Translations under genes and position numbers: made by a program
Origin: Saccharopolyspora sp. SCSIO 74807
Lineage (GTDB): Bacteria > Actinomycetota > Actinomycetes > Mycobacteriales > Pseudonocardiaceae
Length of the DNA: 64,000 nucleotides
Reading direction: 5' to 3'
Assembly (NCBI RefSeq): GCF_037023755.1
Contig: NZ_CP146100.1
Location: 1,118,501 to 1,182,500, forward strand
In this document: positions 1-7,795 of the stretch, in pieces
How positions within the stretch are numbered: position 1 is the first letter of the stretch
How the letters are laid out: each line of letters starts with the position of its first letter
The notes under the pieces: model-generated
What the model was told of the DNA's origin: nothing
What the model saw: only the letters and a program-made list of their open reading frames with translations
Databases searched by the model: none

Positions 1-2
1 TC

Positions 3-1121
3 GCGACGTGCTGCCTCGTCATCATGCCGCTGCCGAGCGGGTCGGTGGACGTGTGCACCAAGTACGCGAAGATGCGCGAGCCGCAGCTGATCCCGGGTTC
101 CACGTTCGGCGACGTGTGGAAGGAAGCGGACCACCAGTTCACGCTGAGCGCGCTGATCCTCACCAATCCCGCGGTCTACAAGACCGTCTTCAACATCGCG
201 CTGATCGTCCCGCTCGGCATGTTCCTGCGCTACCTGCTGCGCTGGGGCCTGCTACCCACGACGCTGGCGGGTCTGGGCACTTCGCTGCTGTTCGAGATCT
301 CCCAGTACACCGGGTTGTTCGGGATCTATCCCTGCCCGTACCGGCTGGCCGATGTGGACGATTTGATCGTGAACACCTCCGGTGCGGTGATCGGCTGGCT
401 GCTGGCCGGTCCGATCGTGCGGCGGCTTTCGCACCCGCGGCACTTCGACGATCGGGTGCTGGCGCGGCATCCCGTCCCCTTCGGGCGGCGCGTGGTGGCA
501 CTGCTGCTGGACTGGACGGGCTGCTTGGCGTGCGCGGTGGTCGCGGCGTTCCCCGCGTACTGGATGTCCGTCGACTTTCGCCTGATGTCGGGCGCGGCAG
601 CGGTGGTCTTCCTGGCGTGGTTCGTGGGACTGCCGAGGCTGACCGGGACCACACCGGGCAAGTGGCTCCTGCTGCTGCGACTGACCACTGCGGACGGAAA
701 GCGGCCCACGGCCGGGAAGTTGCTGTTGCGCGCCTTGCTGATGGCGCTTCCGGTCGTGCCGCCCATGGCGATGTACGGCGGAGGGGCGCTGGTCCTGCTG
801 GTCAACCTCGTGTCCGAAGCGGACGTGTGGCGAGGGATCGTCGCGCAGATCCAGCAGAACCCGGCGTACGTGCAGCAGCAGGTCTTCGACACGTTCGATG
901 GCCGCACGCTGGTGCGTTGCCTGGTGTTGGCGGTGCCCGTCGTGTTCATCCACATCGGGCTCGTGGTGTACGCGGTGGTGGTGCGGCGGAATCCGCAGGA
1001 CCGCAGCGTGCACGAGCTGGCCTCCGGGGTGTCGAACTCCGCGCTGCCGCACACCCGCGCCACGCGCGAATCCGCGCCCGAAGCGGACGCGGTCGAATAC
1101 GCCACCGCAGCCGAGAAATGA
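3..1121 (+). CDS. VanZ-like/RDD membrane protein, 5' end cut by window edge
   Basis: Inner-membrane protein, incomplete at its N-terminus. The frame is open from base 3 and the first visible Met (base 24) lies inside a hydrophobic stretch (CCLVIMPLP), which looks like the end of a first VanZ helix, so the real start is upstream. Residues 1-140 are VanZ-like: helices around ALIVPLGMFL, a FEISQYTG motif and the typical ADVDDLIVNTSG segment. Residues 165-330 resemble an RDD domain, with GRRVVALLLDW and TPGKWLL. The last 40 residues are hydrophilic. VanZ is named after teicoplanin resistance, but no van genes are seen here and VanZ domains are common in actinobacteria with unknown roles, so resistance should not be inferred. 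A 51-bp palindrome follows 67 bp after the stop. Confidence 0.8.
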   Translation, partial: ATCCLVIMPLPSGSVDVCTKYAKMREPQLIPGSTFGDVWKEADHQFTLSALILTNPAVYKTVFNIALIVPLGMFLRYLLRWGLLPTTLAGLGTSLLFEISQYTGLFGIYPCPYRLADVDDLIVNTSGAVIGWLLAGPIVRRLSHPRHFDDRVLARHPVPFGRRVVALLLDWTGCLACAVVAAFPAYWMSVDFRLMSGAAAVVFLAWFVGLPRLTGTTPGKWLLLLRLTTADGKRPTAGKLLLRALLMALPVVPPMAMYGGGALVLLVNLVSEADVWRGIVAQIQQNPAYVQQQVFDTFDGRTLVRCLVLAVPVVFIHIGLVVYAVVVRRNPQDRSVHELASGVSNSALPHTRATRESAPEADAVEYATAAEK

Positions 1122-1187
1122 CGCACTCCCCGTGATCTCCGCCCGCATTCTGCGCACAATCAGGTGATCCACTCCCCCGATCTTTCC

Positions 1188-1238
1188 GAGTGAACGGACC
1201 GTTCGACCGATCTGGTCGGTCGAGCGGTCCGTTCACTC
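1188..1238. repeat. 51-bp palindromic element, copy 1
   Basis: Near-perfect inverted repeat. Outer arms GAGTGAACGGACCG and CGGTCCGTTCACTC are exact complements; inner arms TTCGACCGA and TCGGTCGAG have one mismatch; the centre is TCTGG. It lies between the VanZ/RDD gene and the GH43 gene, both on the plus strand. Four other full copies occur in the window (7745, 23348, 49251, 49371). There is no T-tract, so it is not a standard rho-independent terminator, although the hairpin could act at mRNA 3' ends. Confidence 0.9.
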
Positions 1239-1336
1239 ATGTCCGCTCGCTCGGACGGGTGTCACTCGTGAGGTGAACGTGACGGGCGAGGTCGGTGGGG
1301 CGCGACTGAACTGGCACGGACACCGAAGGAGGGACC

Positions 1337-2332
1337 GTGCCGCGAAAGCGCTCCAGCGTCAGCCTGCTCGCCGCCATTCTCCTGCTGATCTTGTCGCCGA
1401 ACGCGCAAGCGCGCGAACCGACCAGGGGGCCCGAGTTGGCACAGCAGGTCATCAACCGCAATTTCCCCGATCCCGACGTCTTCACCGAGGACGACACCTA
1501 CTACGCCTACGCCACCAACACCGGCGGATATCACGTGCAATTGGCGACCGCGTCGGATCCGGCCGGTCCGTGGCAGCAACGCCCCGACGTGCTCCCGAAA
1601 CTCCCGCCGTGGATCGGCCCTTCCGAGTCGGGCAGCCTGAACATCTGGGCGCCCGATGTCAGCGCCCGCGACGACGGCACCTACCTGCTCTACTACACCG
1701 CGAATCACGCGCCTTCCGGCAGGCAATGCATCGGTGCCGCGGTCGCGGATTCCCCGCTCGGCCCGTTCGAGCCGACGAGTCCGGAACCGCTGATCTGCGC
1801 ACCGGGCCAGGGCGACGTGATCGACCCGGCGAGTTTCGTCGACGACGACGGAAAGCGGTATCTGCTCTACAAGGATTCCCGTGGCGCGCGGGCGCGCAGC
1901 GGCCCGTCGACCATCCACTTGCGACCGGTCGCCGCGGACGGACTCACCCCCGCGGGCGCGGACGTGTCGTTGCTGAGCGCGGACCGCCCGGAGGAGAACG
2001 GTGTCGTGGAGGCTCCGACGCTGGTGCGCCGCCCGGAGGGTTACGTGCTGTTCTACTCCGGAAACACCTTCGACAGCGGGGATTACTTCACCAACTACGC
2101 CACCGCGCCGAGCCCGACCGGCCCGTTCACCAAGGCTCCCGGCACGTTGCTGAGCAAGGAAGCCTTGGGCGGCTCGGTCCGCAATCCCGGCGGCCAGGAC
2201 GTTTTCGACGACGGCGACCGAATCGCGTTCCACGGTGATCTGCCCGCACCGCCCGGCGATCGCGGGCTCCACGTGGGCGGGCTCTCGTGGAACGGCTTGA
2301 ATCCGGTGCTGAGCCCGGACTCCCGAACTTGA
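1337..2332 (+). CDS. secreted glycoside hydrolase family 43 protein
   Basis: Predicted exported beta-propeller glycosidase of family GH43 (arabinanase, arabinofuranosidase or xylosidase type), acting outside the cell on plant or other polysaccharide side chains. The GTG start has a strong site (GAAGGAGGG) 4 bp upstream. Residues 1-26 are a signal peptide with basic start, Leu/Ile core and an ASPNAQA-like end (actual LSPNAQA). The GH43 acid residues can be placed: general base Asp45 in FPDPDVF, pKa-modulating Asp163 in VIDPASFVDDDG, and general acid Glu225 in VVEAPTLV. At 331 residues it is a single catalytic domain without a carbohydrate-binding module. Substrate cannot be told from sequence alone. 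The last codons and the stop lie in the first unit of a 17-bp tandem repeat. Confidence 0.85.
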   Translation: MPRKRSSVSLLAAILLLILSPNAQAREPTRGPELAQQVINRNFPDPDVFTEDDTYYAYATNTGGYHVQLATASDPAGPWQQRPDVLPKLPPWIGPSESGSLNIWAPDVSARDDGTYLLYYTANHAPSGRQCIGAAVADSPLGPFEPTSPEPLICAPGQGDVIDPASFVDDDGKRYLLYKDSRGARARSGPSTIHLRPVAADGLTPAGADVSLLSADRPEENGVVEAPTLVRRPEGYVLFYSGNTFDSGDYFTNYATAPSPTGPFTKAPGTLLSKEALGGSVRNPGGQDVFDDGDRIAFHGDLPAPPGDRGLHVGGLSWNGLNPVLSPDSRT

Positions 2333-2381
2333 CCGACTCCCGAACTTGACCGACTCCCGCGCGACCGGACTCCCGCACTGA
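2318..2381. repeat. 17-bp tandem repeat overlapping the GH43 stop codon
   Basis: Two exact units of GACTCCCGAACTTGACC (2318-2334 and 2335-2351) are followed by two degenerate units starting GACTCCCGC at 2352 and 2368. The first unit encodes the last residues of the GH43 protein (DSRT) and contains its TGA stop. Confidence 0.85.
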
Positions 2382-2521
2382 GCGGCCGCGCGCGGAATAC
2401 ACCCGATCGTGGCCTGCGCAAACCGTTCAATCCGAAGGTGGCGCGGGCTAGAGTTCCGATCAGTCCCACTCCGATGGCGCGCGATCTCCTTGCGAGGCAA
2501 CCGGATGGGGCAAGGGAGGGA

Positions 2522-2562
2522 GCGGACCCGGCGTCCACAGCGGACACCGGGTCCGTTTTATC
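2522..2562 (+). terminator. hairpin followed by TTTTAT, possible attenuator or small-RNA end
   Basis: CGGACCCGG (2523-2531) pairs with CCGGGTCCG (2547-2555) and is followed by TTTTAT. It is about 190 bp after the GH43 stop and 140 bp before the subtilase start. A second stem (CTCCTTGC near 2488 with GCAAGGGAG near 2511) lies just upstream, and TAGAGT near 2450 could be a -10 box. It may end GH43 transcripts, a leader, or a short RNA of about 100 nt. No known riboswitch consensus was recognised in it. Confidence 0.6.
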
Positions 2563-2700
2563 GTGTTCACGCTGCTCCATTTGTCCTAGTAGGACTGCGC
2601 TGGTCAGCGCATTCTGCGATCGGACGGTGACAGGACGCAACGATCGAAGTCAGGCTGTCGTTGTTGCCTTGAAAAGTTTCACCAATCTCGGGAGCAGCCC

Positions 2701-3750
2701 ATGCGCTTGCGAGCCCTCGTAGCAACGGTCGCCGGAGTGACCGCGTTGGCAGCGCCGACCGCCTCGGCCGCCGACACCACCGACCCCCTCGCAAGCCAGC
2801 AGTGGGGACTCGACCAGATCCACGCCGCGGATGCCTGGAACAACAGCACCGGCGCGGGCCAGACGATCGCCGTGGTCGACACCGGTGTCGACATGGGACA
2901 CCCGGACCTGCAGTCGCAGCTGGTGCCGGGCGCGACGTTCGCCTGCGGCGGCGGGCCCGCGCCGTGCGGCAACGGCGACTGGCGCGGGCCGGACGGTGTC
3001 GGTCAGGAGACCGATATCCACGGCACGCACGTCTCCGGCATCGCGGCCGCGGCGGCGAACAACGGTGTCGGCGGTGCGGGCGTCGCCCCCGACGCGAAGA
3101 TCATGCCGGTGAAGGTGCTGGAGAACGGTTCCGGCTCGTTCGCCGACATCGGTGCGGGCATCCGCTACGCCGCCGACAACGGCGCCAACGTGATCAACCT
3201 GAGCTTGGGCGCGCCGCCCGGCTCGCAGCTGCTGACGCTGCTCGGCCTCAACGCCGACGCGAAGGACGCGGTGGCCTACGCCCGCGAGAAGGGCGTCGTC
3301 GTGGTCGCTTCCGCGGGCAACGAGACCGCGCCGCTGTGCGACACCCCGTCTTGGGAGCAGGGCGCGATGTGCGTCGCGGCCAGCGACCGCGGTGAGCAGC
3401 GGGCGAACTACTCCAACTTCGGCTTGAAGCTGGACATGAAGGCCGTGACCGCTCCGGGCGGCGCGGGCAACAAGGTCTGCGCGGACGACATCATCGCCAC
3501 GGTGCCGCGCGGCATGGGCACGCCGAAGTGCGGGCAGCCGGATTACGACGCGCTGGCGGGCACTTCGATGGCCGCGCCGCACGTGTCCGGGCTGGCGGCG
3601 TTGCTGACCGCGCAGGGCCGTTCGGCCGACCAGGTCGAGAAGGCGCTAATGGACACCGCGCACGCCCCCGGTAGCAACGAGACCGGGAAGTTCGACCTGC
3701 AGTACGGCCACGGGATCGTGGACGCGGCGGCCGCAACCGCGGCTCCGTGA
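2701..3750 (+). CDS. secreted S8 family (subtilisin-like) serine protease
   Basis: Extracellular endopeptidase with a complete catalytic triad: Asp60 in AVVDTGVD, His107 in DIHGTHVSGIA and Ser289 in GTSMAAPHVSG, plus oxyanion Asn207 in SAGNETA. Residues 1-24 form a signal peptide ending in ASA-A. No I9 propeptide is obvious: the mature-like sequence (QQWGLDQIHAADAW) begins about 10 residues after the cleavage site, an arrangement seen in thermitase-like secreted proteases. Four Cys residues in the insert at 82-89 and later loops could form disulfides. There is no C-terminal membrane helix, which separates it from mycosins such as the MycP encoded at 43707. The start has GGGAG six bases upstream, and a strong terminator follows. 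Confidence 0.93.
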   Translation: MRLRALVATVAGVTALAAPTASAADTTDPLASQQWGLDQIHAADAWNNSTGAGQTIAVVDTGVDMGHPDLQSQLVPGATFACGGGPAPCGNGDWRGPDGVGQETDIHGTHVSGIAAAAANNGVGGAGVAPDAKIMPVKVLENGSGSFADIGAGIRYAADNGANVINLSLGAPPGSQLLTLLGLNADAKDAVAYAREKGVVVVASAGNETAPLCDTPSWEQGAMCVAASDRGEQRANYSNFGLKLDMKAVTAPGGAGNKVCADDIIATVPRGMGTPKCGQPDYDALAGTSMAAPHVSGLAALLTAQGRSADQVEKALMDTAHAPGSNETGKFDLQYGHGIVDAAAATAAP

Positions 3751-3768
3751 GGTCGTTGTTCTGAGTAG

Positions 3769-3815
3769 ACCGGTGGTCGGTCCACGCGCCGGGTGGACCG
3801 CCCACCGGTTTTTTG
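3769..3815 (+). terminator. rho-independent terminator after the subtilase gene
   Basis: ACCGGTGG-T-CGGTCCAC pairs with GTGGACCG-C-CCACCGGT across an 8-base loop, followed by TTTTTTG. It starts 19 bp after the protease stop and is the strongest classical terminator in the window. Confidence 0.93.
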
Positions 3816-4003
3816 TGCCCGGAGACTGTCCTTCAGCAGTTCCGGTCCGCCCGCTGGTTCGCCGCCCGCACGCCGTGCTCCACCGGGATCAGGTCGCGCG
3901 TTGGCTCGCGCCACGTAGACCGTCCACGTGTATGCAATAGCGAGCAAGATCCACATCGGCCGGACCGGTCGCCGAATTCTGTTGCCATGGCCGACTTTCC
4001 GGA

Positions 4004-6166
4004 CTACTGCCCGGCGAGCGCGTTGAGGTGGCCGCGGATCACTTCGGCGTTGTGGTGGCCGAGCGGGTCGAGGATGGCGAGTGCTTGTTGCCAGGTGTGC
4101 CGGGCGGCTTCCGTATCGCCGTTGGCGCGCTGGGCTTTTCCGAGTTCGGTGAGGCTTTCGGCTTCGCCCGCCGAGTGGCCGATGCGCCGCCGGTGCTCGA
4201 CGGCTCGGCCGCAGGTTTCGACGGCGTCGGCGATGTTTCCGGCGAGCAGGTGCGCGGTCGCGAGCCGGTGCAGGACGTAGCCGCGGCCGAATTCGTCCCA
4301 GTCGAGTTCGAGGGCACGACGCAGCAGCGGGAACGCTTCGTCGAATTCGCCGCAGTGCGCCAATGCCACGCCCAGCAGCGAGTCGGTCGTGAGCTGCTGG
4401 GTCGCGAGCGATTCCGGAACTGCTTCGCCGGTGCCGCCCAGCTCGTCCAAGATTCTTTTCGCGTGGCGCGCGGAAGTCACCGCGTCCGCGTATTGCTGCG
4501 CATCGAGGCACATCAGCGCCGATCCGCAGCTGGTGATCGCGGTCCACATCCGCTCGCCCAGCGCTTCGAACAGGCCGGCGGCGATCCGCGCGTTCTCGCT
4601 CGCCCGGTCCAGTTCCCGCAGGCGCCAGCAGGCTTCGCTGAGGTCGGCGTGCAACCGGGCCAGTGCGGGCCGATCGTCGTTCTGCCGGGCCGCTTCGATT
4701 CCGGCGGTGCTGCTGGTCTTCAGTTCGCTGATCAGTCCGCGAAGCCGCATCGGATAGGTGGCGGCGTTCGCGAGCCACCCGGCTCGCGGCATTCCGAGTG
4801 CGGTCGTTTGCCGGATGGTGGCGAGAACACCCGCGTGTTCGGCGTCCCACCACGCCAATGCCTCGTCGTAGTCCGCGAACGAGCAGTTCAGCTGCTCGTC
4901 GACGTATTCGAGCTCGACCAGGTCACGAGCGGGCGCCAACTGCCGGTTCGCGGCGTAGGTGGCGTAGAGGTGGTGGTCGAGCAGCCGCTGCAATGTTGCC
5001 GTGCGGTCGGATTCGGTGTCGTCGGCGTGCGCGCGTTCGCGCGCGTAGGCGCGCAGCAGGTCGTGGAAGACGTAGCGGTCGCCCGCCCGGCGAGTCACCA
5101 GATGCGCCCGGCCCAGCTCACCGAGGAGTTTCCGCGCCGACCGGTGATCGACGCCCGCGAGCGCGGCAGCAGCGGCGAGGCTGACGTCCGGCGAAATCGG
5201 CAGCCCCAGCAGCCGGAACAACCGCGCGGCCGGAGGTGAGAGCGTGCGGTAGGACCAGGAGAACACCGCCCGGATTCCGGTTATGCCGCCCGCATCGAGG
5301 GCGTCGAGCCGATCGTGCTCGTTGGCGAGATCGGCGACCAGATCGCCCAGCGGCACATCCGGTTCGGCCGCGGCCTGTACCGAGACCAGCGTTAACGCCA
5401 GTGGTAACCCGGCGCAGAACTCCAGCAGAGTCGCGGCCGCGTCCGGCTCCGCGTCCAGCCGCTCGCCGCCGAGGTGCCGCGCGAGCAGTTGGTGCCCTTC
5501 TTCGGGAGTGAGGGTGTCGAGGGCGAGTCGCTGCGCCCCGTGGTGCGTCACCAGTCCGTCCAGCCGCTGGCGGCTGGTGACCACCACCAGACATCCTGCC
5601 GCCCCGGGCAACAACGGCAGCACCTGCTCGGCATCTCTGGCGTTATCCAGCACCAGCAGCATTCGCCGCCCATGCGCCAGAGTGCGGTACTGCGCCGCCC
5701 GCGCTTGCTCGGACGCCGGGATCGCATCCGGTTCCATCCCGAGCGCCGTCAGGAAACCCGCCAATGCCTCCGCGGCAATCACCGGCTCGGCTGCCGGATC
5801 GAACCCGCGCAGGTTCACGTACAACTCGCCGTCGGGGAACTGGTCGCGCACCTTGTGCGCCCACTCCACCACCAGCGTCGACTTCCCGACCCCGGCCAGC
5901 CCAGAGATCGTCGAGACCAGCAGGGTGTGTTGCGCACCGGAACCGTTGAGCAGCGTGGTCAACGCGTCCTGTTCGACCGTGCGGTTGATGAAATGCCGCG
6001 CCGTCGCCGGAAGCTGACGAGGTGGCGCCGCCGAGGCGCCTTCGCGCGCCGCCGAACCGTGGATGTGCACGTCGCCATGGATGTGCTGCGCCTGGACGAC
6101 GTTTTGGCCGTCCGACGCGCTGTTGTGCACGCCTTCGCCTGGAGTCCCTACGGCCGATCCCTCCAT
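4004..6166 (-). CDS. NB-ARC (STAND) ATPase with TPR region
   Basis: Signal-transduction ATPase of 720 residues. The ATG at 6166 is chosen because it overlaps the stop of the DUF397 gene as TGATG, implying translational coupling; a longer frame to 6220 would sit inside that gene. Residues 24-37 hold a repeated His motif (HIHGDVHIHG) common at the N-terminus of actinobacterial NB-ARC proteins. The NB-ARC domain spans about 55-400: Walker A GLAGVGKST at 89-97, Walker B RRMLLVLDN near 168, GLPLAL near 270. A winged-helix segment (FHDLLRAYARER) follows, then TPR-like helices to the end (LLGVALAHCGEFDEAF, LGKAQRANGDTEAA). The N-terminal SARP DNA-binding domain of AfsR-type regulators is absent. Likely a ligand- or partner-sensing switch; target unknown. 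Confidence 0.88.
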   Translation of the reverse strand: MEGSAVGTPGEGVHNSASDGQNVVQAQHIHGDVHIHGSAAREGASAAPPRQLPATARHFINRTVEQDALTTLLNGSGAQHTLLVSTISGLAGVGKSTLVVEWAHKVRDQFPDGELYVNLRGFDPAAEPVIAAEALAGFLTALGMEPDAIPASEQARAAQYRTLAHGRRMLLVLDNARDAEQVLPLLPGAAGCLVVVTSRQRLDGLVTHHGAQRLALDTLTPEEGHQLLARHLGGERLDAEPDAAATLLEFCAGLPLALTLVSVQAAAEPDVPLGDLVADLANEHDRLDALDAGGITGIRAVFSWSYRTLSPPAARLFRLLGLPISPDVSLAAAAALAGVDHRSARKLLGELGRAHLVTRRAGDRYVFHDLLRAYARERAHADDTESDRTATLQRLLDHHLYATYAANRQLAPARDLVELEYVDEQLNCSFADYDEALAWWDAEHAGVLATIRQTTALGMPRAGWLANAATYPMRLRGLISELKTSSTAGIEAARQNDDRPALARLHADLSEACWRLRELDRASENARIAAGLFEALGERMWTAITSCGSALMCLDAQQYADAVTSARHAKRILDELGGTGEAVPESLATQQLTTDSLLGVALAHCGEFDEAFPLLRRALELDWDEFGRGYVLHRLATAHLLAGNIADAVETCGRAVEHRRRIGHSAGEAESLTELGKAQRANGDTEAARHTWQQALAILDPLGHHNAEVIRGHLNALAGQ

Positions 6167-6360
6167 CAGCGGGACCGGTCGAAGCGGCCGGACTTCAAGC
6201 CCTGCAAGAAGAAACTCCACGTCGCGGCGGGGACGGTTAAGTGCCCGGCCGCGCGGTTCTTCGAGTCGCGGACGCCTGCCGTGTCCGGCGATAACGCGAC
6301 CTCCACACAGTTGACCGACGTGCCGCTCCTACTGCTCTTGCGCCATACCCGCTCGTTCAT
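6166..6360 (-). CDS. DUF397 domain protein
   Basis: Small protein of 64 residues with the DUF397 hallmarks: WRKSSRSGTSVNCVEVA near the start, VRDSKN in the middle and W-x-x-F-L near the end. The ATG at 6360 has GGAAG nine bases upstream. It overlaps the 3' end of the XRE gene by 32 bp and its stop overlaps the NB-ARC start, so three proteins are made from tightly coupled cistrons. DUF397 proteins in streptomycetes are partners, often antagonists, of the adjacent XRE/DUF5753 regulator; that role is inferred here from family and position. Confidence 0.9.
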   Translation of the reverse strand: MNERVWRKSSRSGTSVNCVEVALSPDTAGVRDSKNRAAGHLTVPAATWSFFLQGLKSGRFDRSR

Positions 6361-7195
6361 GGACAAGCCCTTCCGCGATCTGGTTGATCAACTCAGCTGA
6401 CTCGCGCTCCTGCAACGCATGATCCCCAAGCTGGCTGCACGTTTCCACAAACGGATGCACGTCAACAGCTTCAGTGAGCAAGACTCCGAAGTTCTGTGCC
6501 TCCACGTAGACGTACGGCTGGCCTCCGGGCAACTCGTACAGCGCGAACGAACCGTCGAGGGAAGTGTTCGCCTGGGCGCTCAGCGGAAGAACCCGGAGCA
6601 CGACGTTCGATCGGCGCTGCACTGTCAGCAAGTGAAGGAGCTGTTCGTGCATTACCGCGGAGTCACCCAGGGTCCTCCGCAACGCCGCCTCGTCGACGAA
6701 GCAACGGACCATCGCTGCGTTAGGCCGCGACAAGATCGCTTGCCGCCCCAGCCGATTGGCGACCCGCTTCTCCAGGTCCGGAACAGGCCGCACGGACGCT
6801 GCCATGACCAGGCGCGAGTAGTCGGCGGTCTGCAAGAGTCCCGGGATCAGCGCTAGCTCGACATTCGTGATCACGGCAGACTCACGTTCCAGCACCAGGA
6901 TGCTGGCCAACTGGTCCGACATGTCAGCCAGTGCCAGCCATGCGGATGCGTCCGCATTGTCGCCGACCCTGTTCAGCAACTCCTCCCGCTCGTCCCCGAC
7001 AACGCCGAACAACGCACACAGCGCGCTCACCTCCTCGCGATCGGGCGCTCGCAGCCCGCGTTCGGTCCGGCTGACCGACGACCGGGAAACTCCTAACGAG
7101 GATGCCACCGATCGGGTGGTCATTCCTGATTTCTCCCGCAACGAACGCAGGTGCACGCCCAGACCCAATTGATGCAGCGCCTCGGACTGCCGCAT
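6329..7195 (-). CDS. XRE-family regulator with DUF5753 sensor domain
   Basis: DNA-binding regulator of 288 residues. The start at 7195 (MRQSEALHQL) is preceded by GAAGGAGG eight bases upstream, so the longer frame to 7330 is rejected. Residues 15-65 are a helix-turn-helix (LREKSGMTTRSVASSLGVSR, then SSVSRTERG). Residues 95-280 match DUF5753: IPGLLQTADYSR, RQAILSR, VDEAALRR and the LRVLPLSAQANTSLDGSF region. Such proteins pair with DUF397 proteins and control morphology or antibiotic traits in actinomycetes. The gene looks less GC-rich than the backbone, hinting at accessory origin. It is divergent from a small Cys-containing gene at 7365; the 169 bp between them should hold both promoters and probable operators. 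Confidence 0.9.
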   Translation of the reverse strand: MRQSEALHQLGLGVHLRSLREKSGMTTRSVASSLGVSRSSVSRTERGLRAPDREEVSALCALFGVVGDEREELLNRVGDNADASAWLALADMSDQLASILVLERESAVITNVELALIPGLLQTADYSRLVMAASVRPVPDLEKRVANRLGRQAILSRPNAAMVRCFVDEAALRRTLGDSAVMHEQLLHLLTVQRRSNVVLRVLPLSAQANTSLDGSFALYELPGGQPYVYVEAQNFGVLLTEAVDVHPFVETCSQLGDHALQERESAELINQIAEGLVHERAGMAQEQ

Positions 7196-7364
7196 TTCGG
7201 TGACCTCCTTCTTTCCTCGCCAGACAGGGGCAGAAGCTGTGCCACGGCCCGCTGTGGCAAGCACGTGACCTGGGTTGTCACAAATTCGCTGACCACGACG
7301 GTAGCGATCTACCTTCTTTCCCGTCAGCAATTCATCCGGCGGTTAAACCGAAAGAAGGACGATC
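7196..7364. promoter_or_regulatory. divergent promoter region of the XRE operon and the small gene at 7365
   Basis: The 169 bp between two divergent starts contain an AT-richer core (TTGTCACAAATTCGCTGACC near 7276 and ATCTACCTTCTTTCCCG near 7307) and the ribosome binding sites of both genes. TTGTCA could be a -35 for the rightward gene. No clear operator palindrome was recognised; XRE/DUF5753 autoregulation is inferred. Confidence 0.5.
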
Positions 7365-7634
7365 ATGGGGTTGCCGCATCCATACCGGTGCACTTCGCCG
7401 GTCGCTTATTGGATCGTGGGGCTCTCGCTGCATCTGCGGCACGCGACGGAATCACGGCCCGGTGCGCTGCCGGGAGGCGAGTGGACTCCCACGTTGTGCG
7501 GCACGTGGATCCGCGTCCCGTTCGACACTCCGGCTCCGCGCAGGCCGCGTTCCGAGTCGATCGCGATCCGCTGCACCCCGTGCTCCGAAATCGTCGCCGC
7601 CCAGGCTTATCTCTCGATCACCTGGGACTTCTGA
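7365..7634 (+). CDS. small Cys-containing protein divergent from the XRE gene, unknown function
   Basis: Protein of 89 residues with a good start (GAAGGA seven bases before the ATG). It begins HPYRCTSPVAYWIVGL and later has TLCGTWIRVPFDTPAPR and a CTPC motif (C-x-x-C at about 70-73). Three separated Cys sites plus His residues would suit metal binding, but this is only a pattern. It is not membrane-spanning beyond one short apolar stretch at 13-22. Short TLCG/CxxC proteins occur beside XRE/DUF397 loci in other actinomycetes as far as I recall; no function is known to me. The base composition is less GC-rich than the backbone, like the divergent regulator. Confidence 0.65.
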   Translation: MGLPHPYRCTSPVAYWIVGLSLHLRHATESRPGALPGGEWTPTLCGTWIRVPFDTPAPRRPRSESIAIRCTPCSEIVAAQAYLSITWDF

Positions 7635-7744
7635 CCGCACCGCCGACAAACCCCGGTCCGGTGGCAATTTCCCCCGACAACGCCGGACCGGTCGGTGGCC
7701 GGGCGCTCACCTCCCCGAATCCCCGCGCCCGGCCACCACTCCCC

Positions 7745-7795
7745 GAGCGAACGGACCGTTCGTCCCAATAGATCGGTCAAACGGTCCGTTCACTC
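7745..7795. repeat. 51-bp palindromic element, copy 2
   Basis: Arms GAGCGAACGGACCGTT and AACGGTCCGTTCACTC differ by one base from perfect complementarity; the asymmetric centre reads CCCAATAGATCGG. It lies between convergent gene ends, and its right edge (TTCACTC) supplies the stop codon of the leftward SseB-like gene (GAG-TGA on the minus strand at 7790-7795). Confidence 0.9.

Noticed and set aside
3-1121. VanZ domain as evidence of glycopeptide resistance
   Set aside because: No vanHAX or regulator genes; VanZ-like proteins are widespread in actinobacteria.
2450-2562. Known riboswitch (SAM, ydaO/c-di-AMP, ZTP, fluoride) upstream of the subtilase
   Set aside because: None of the core motifs could be matched by eye; only generic hairpins and a terminator are visible.
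3817-4003. Minus-strand start MWILLAIAYTW near 3960 as a small membrane protein
   Set aside because: The frame has no ribosome binding site, runs through the subtilase terminator and becomes Arg/Pro-rich antisense sequence.
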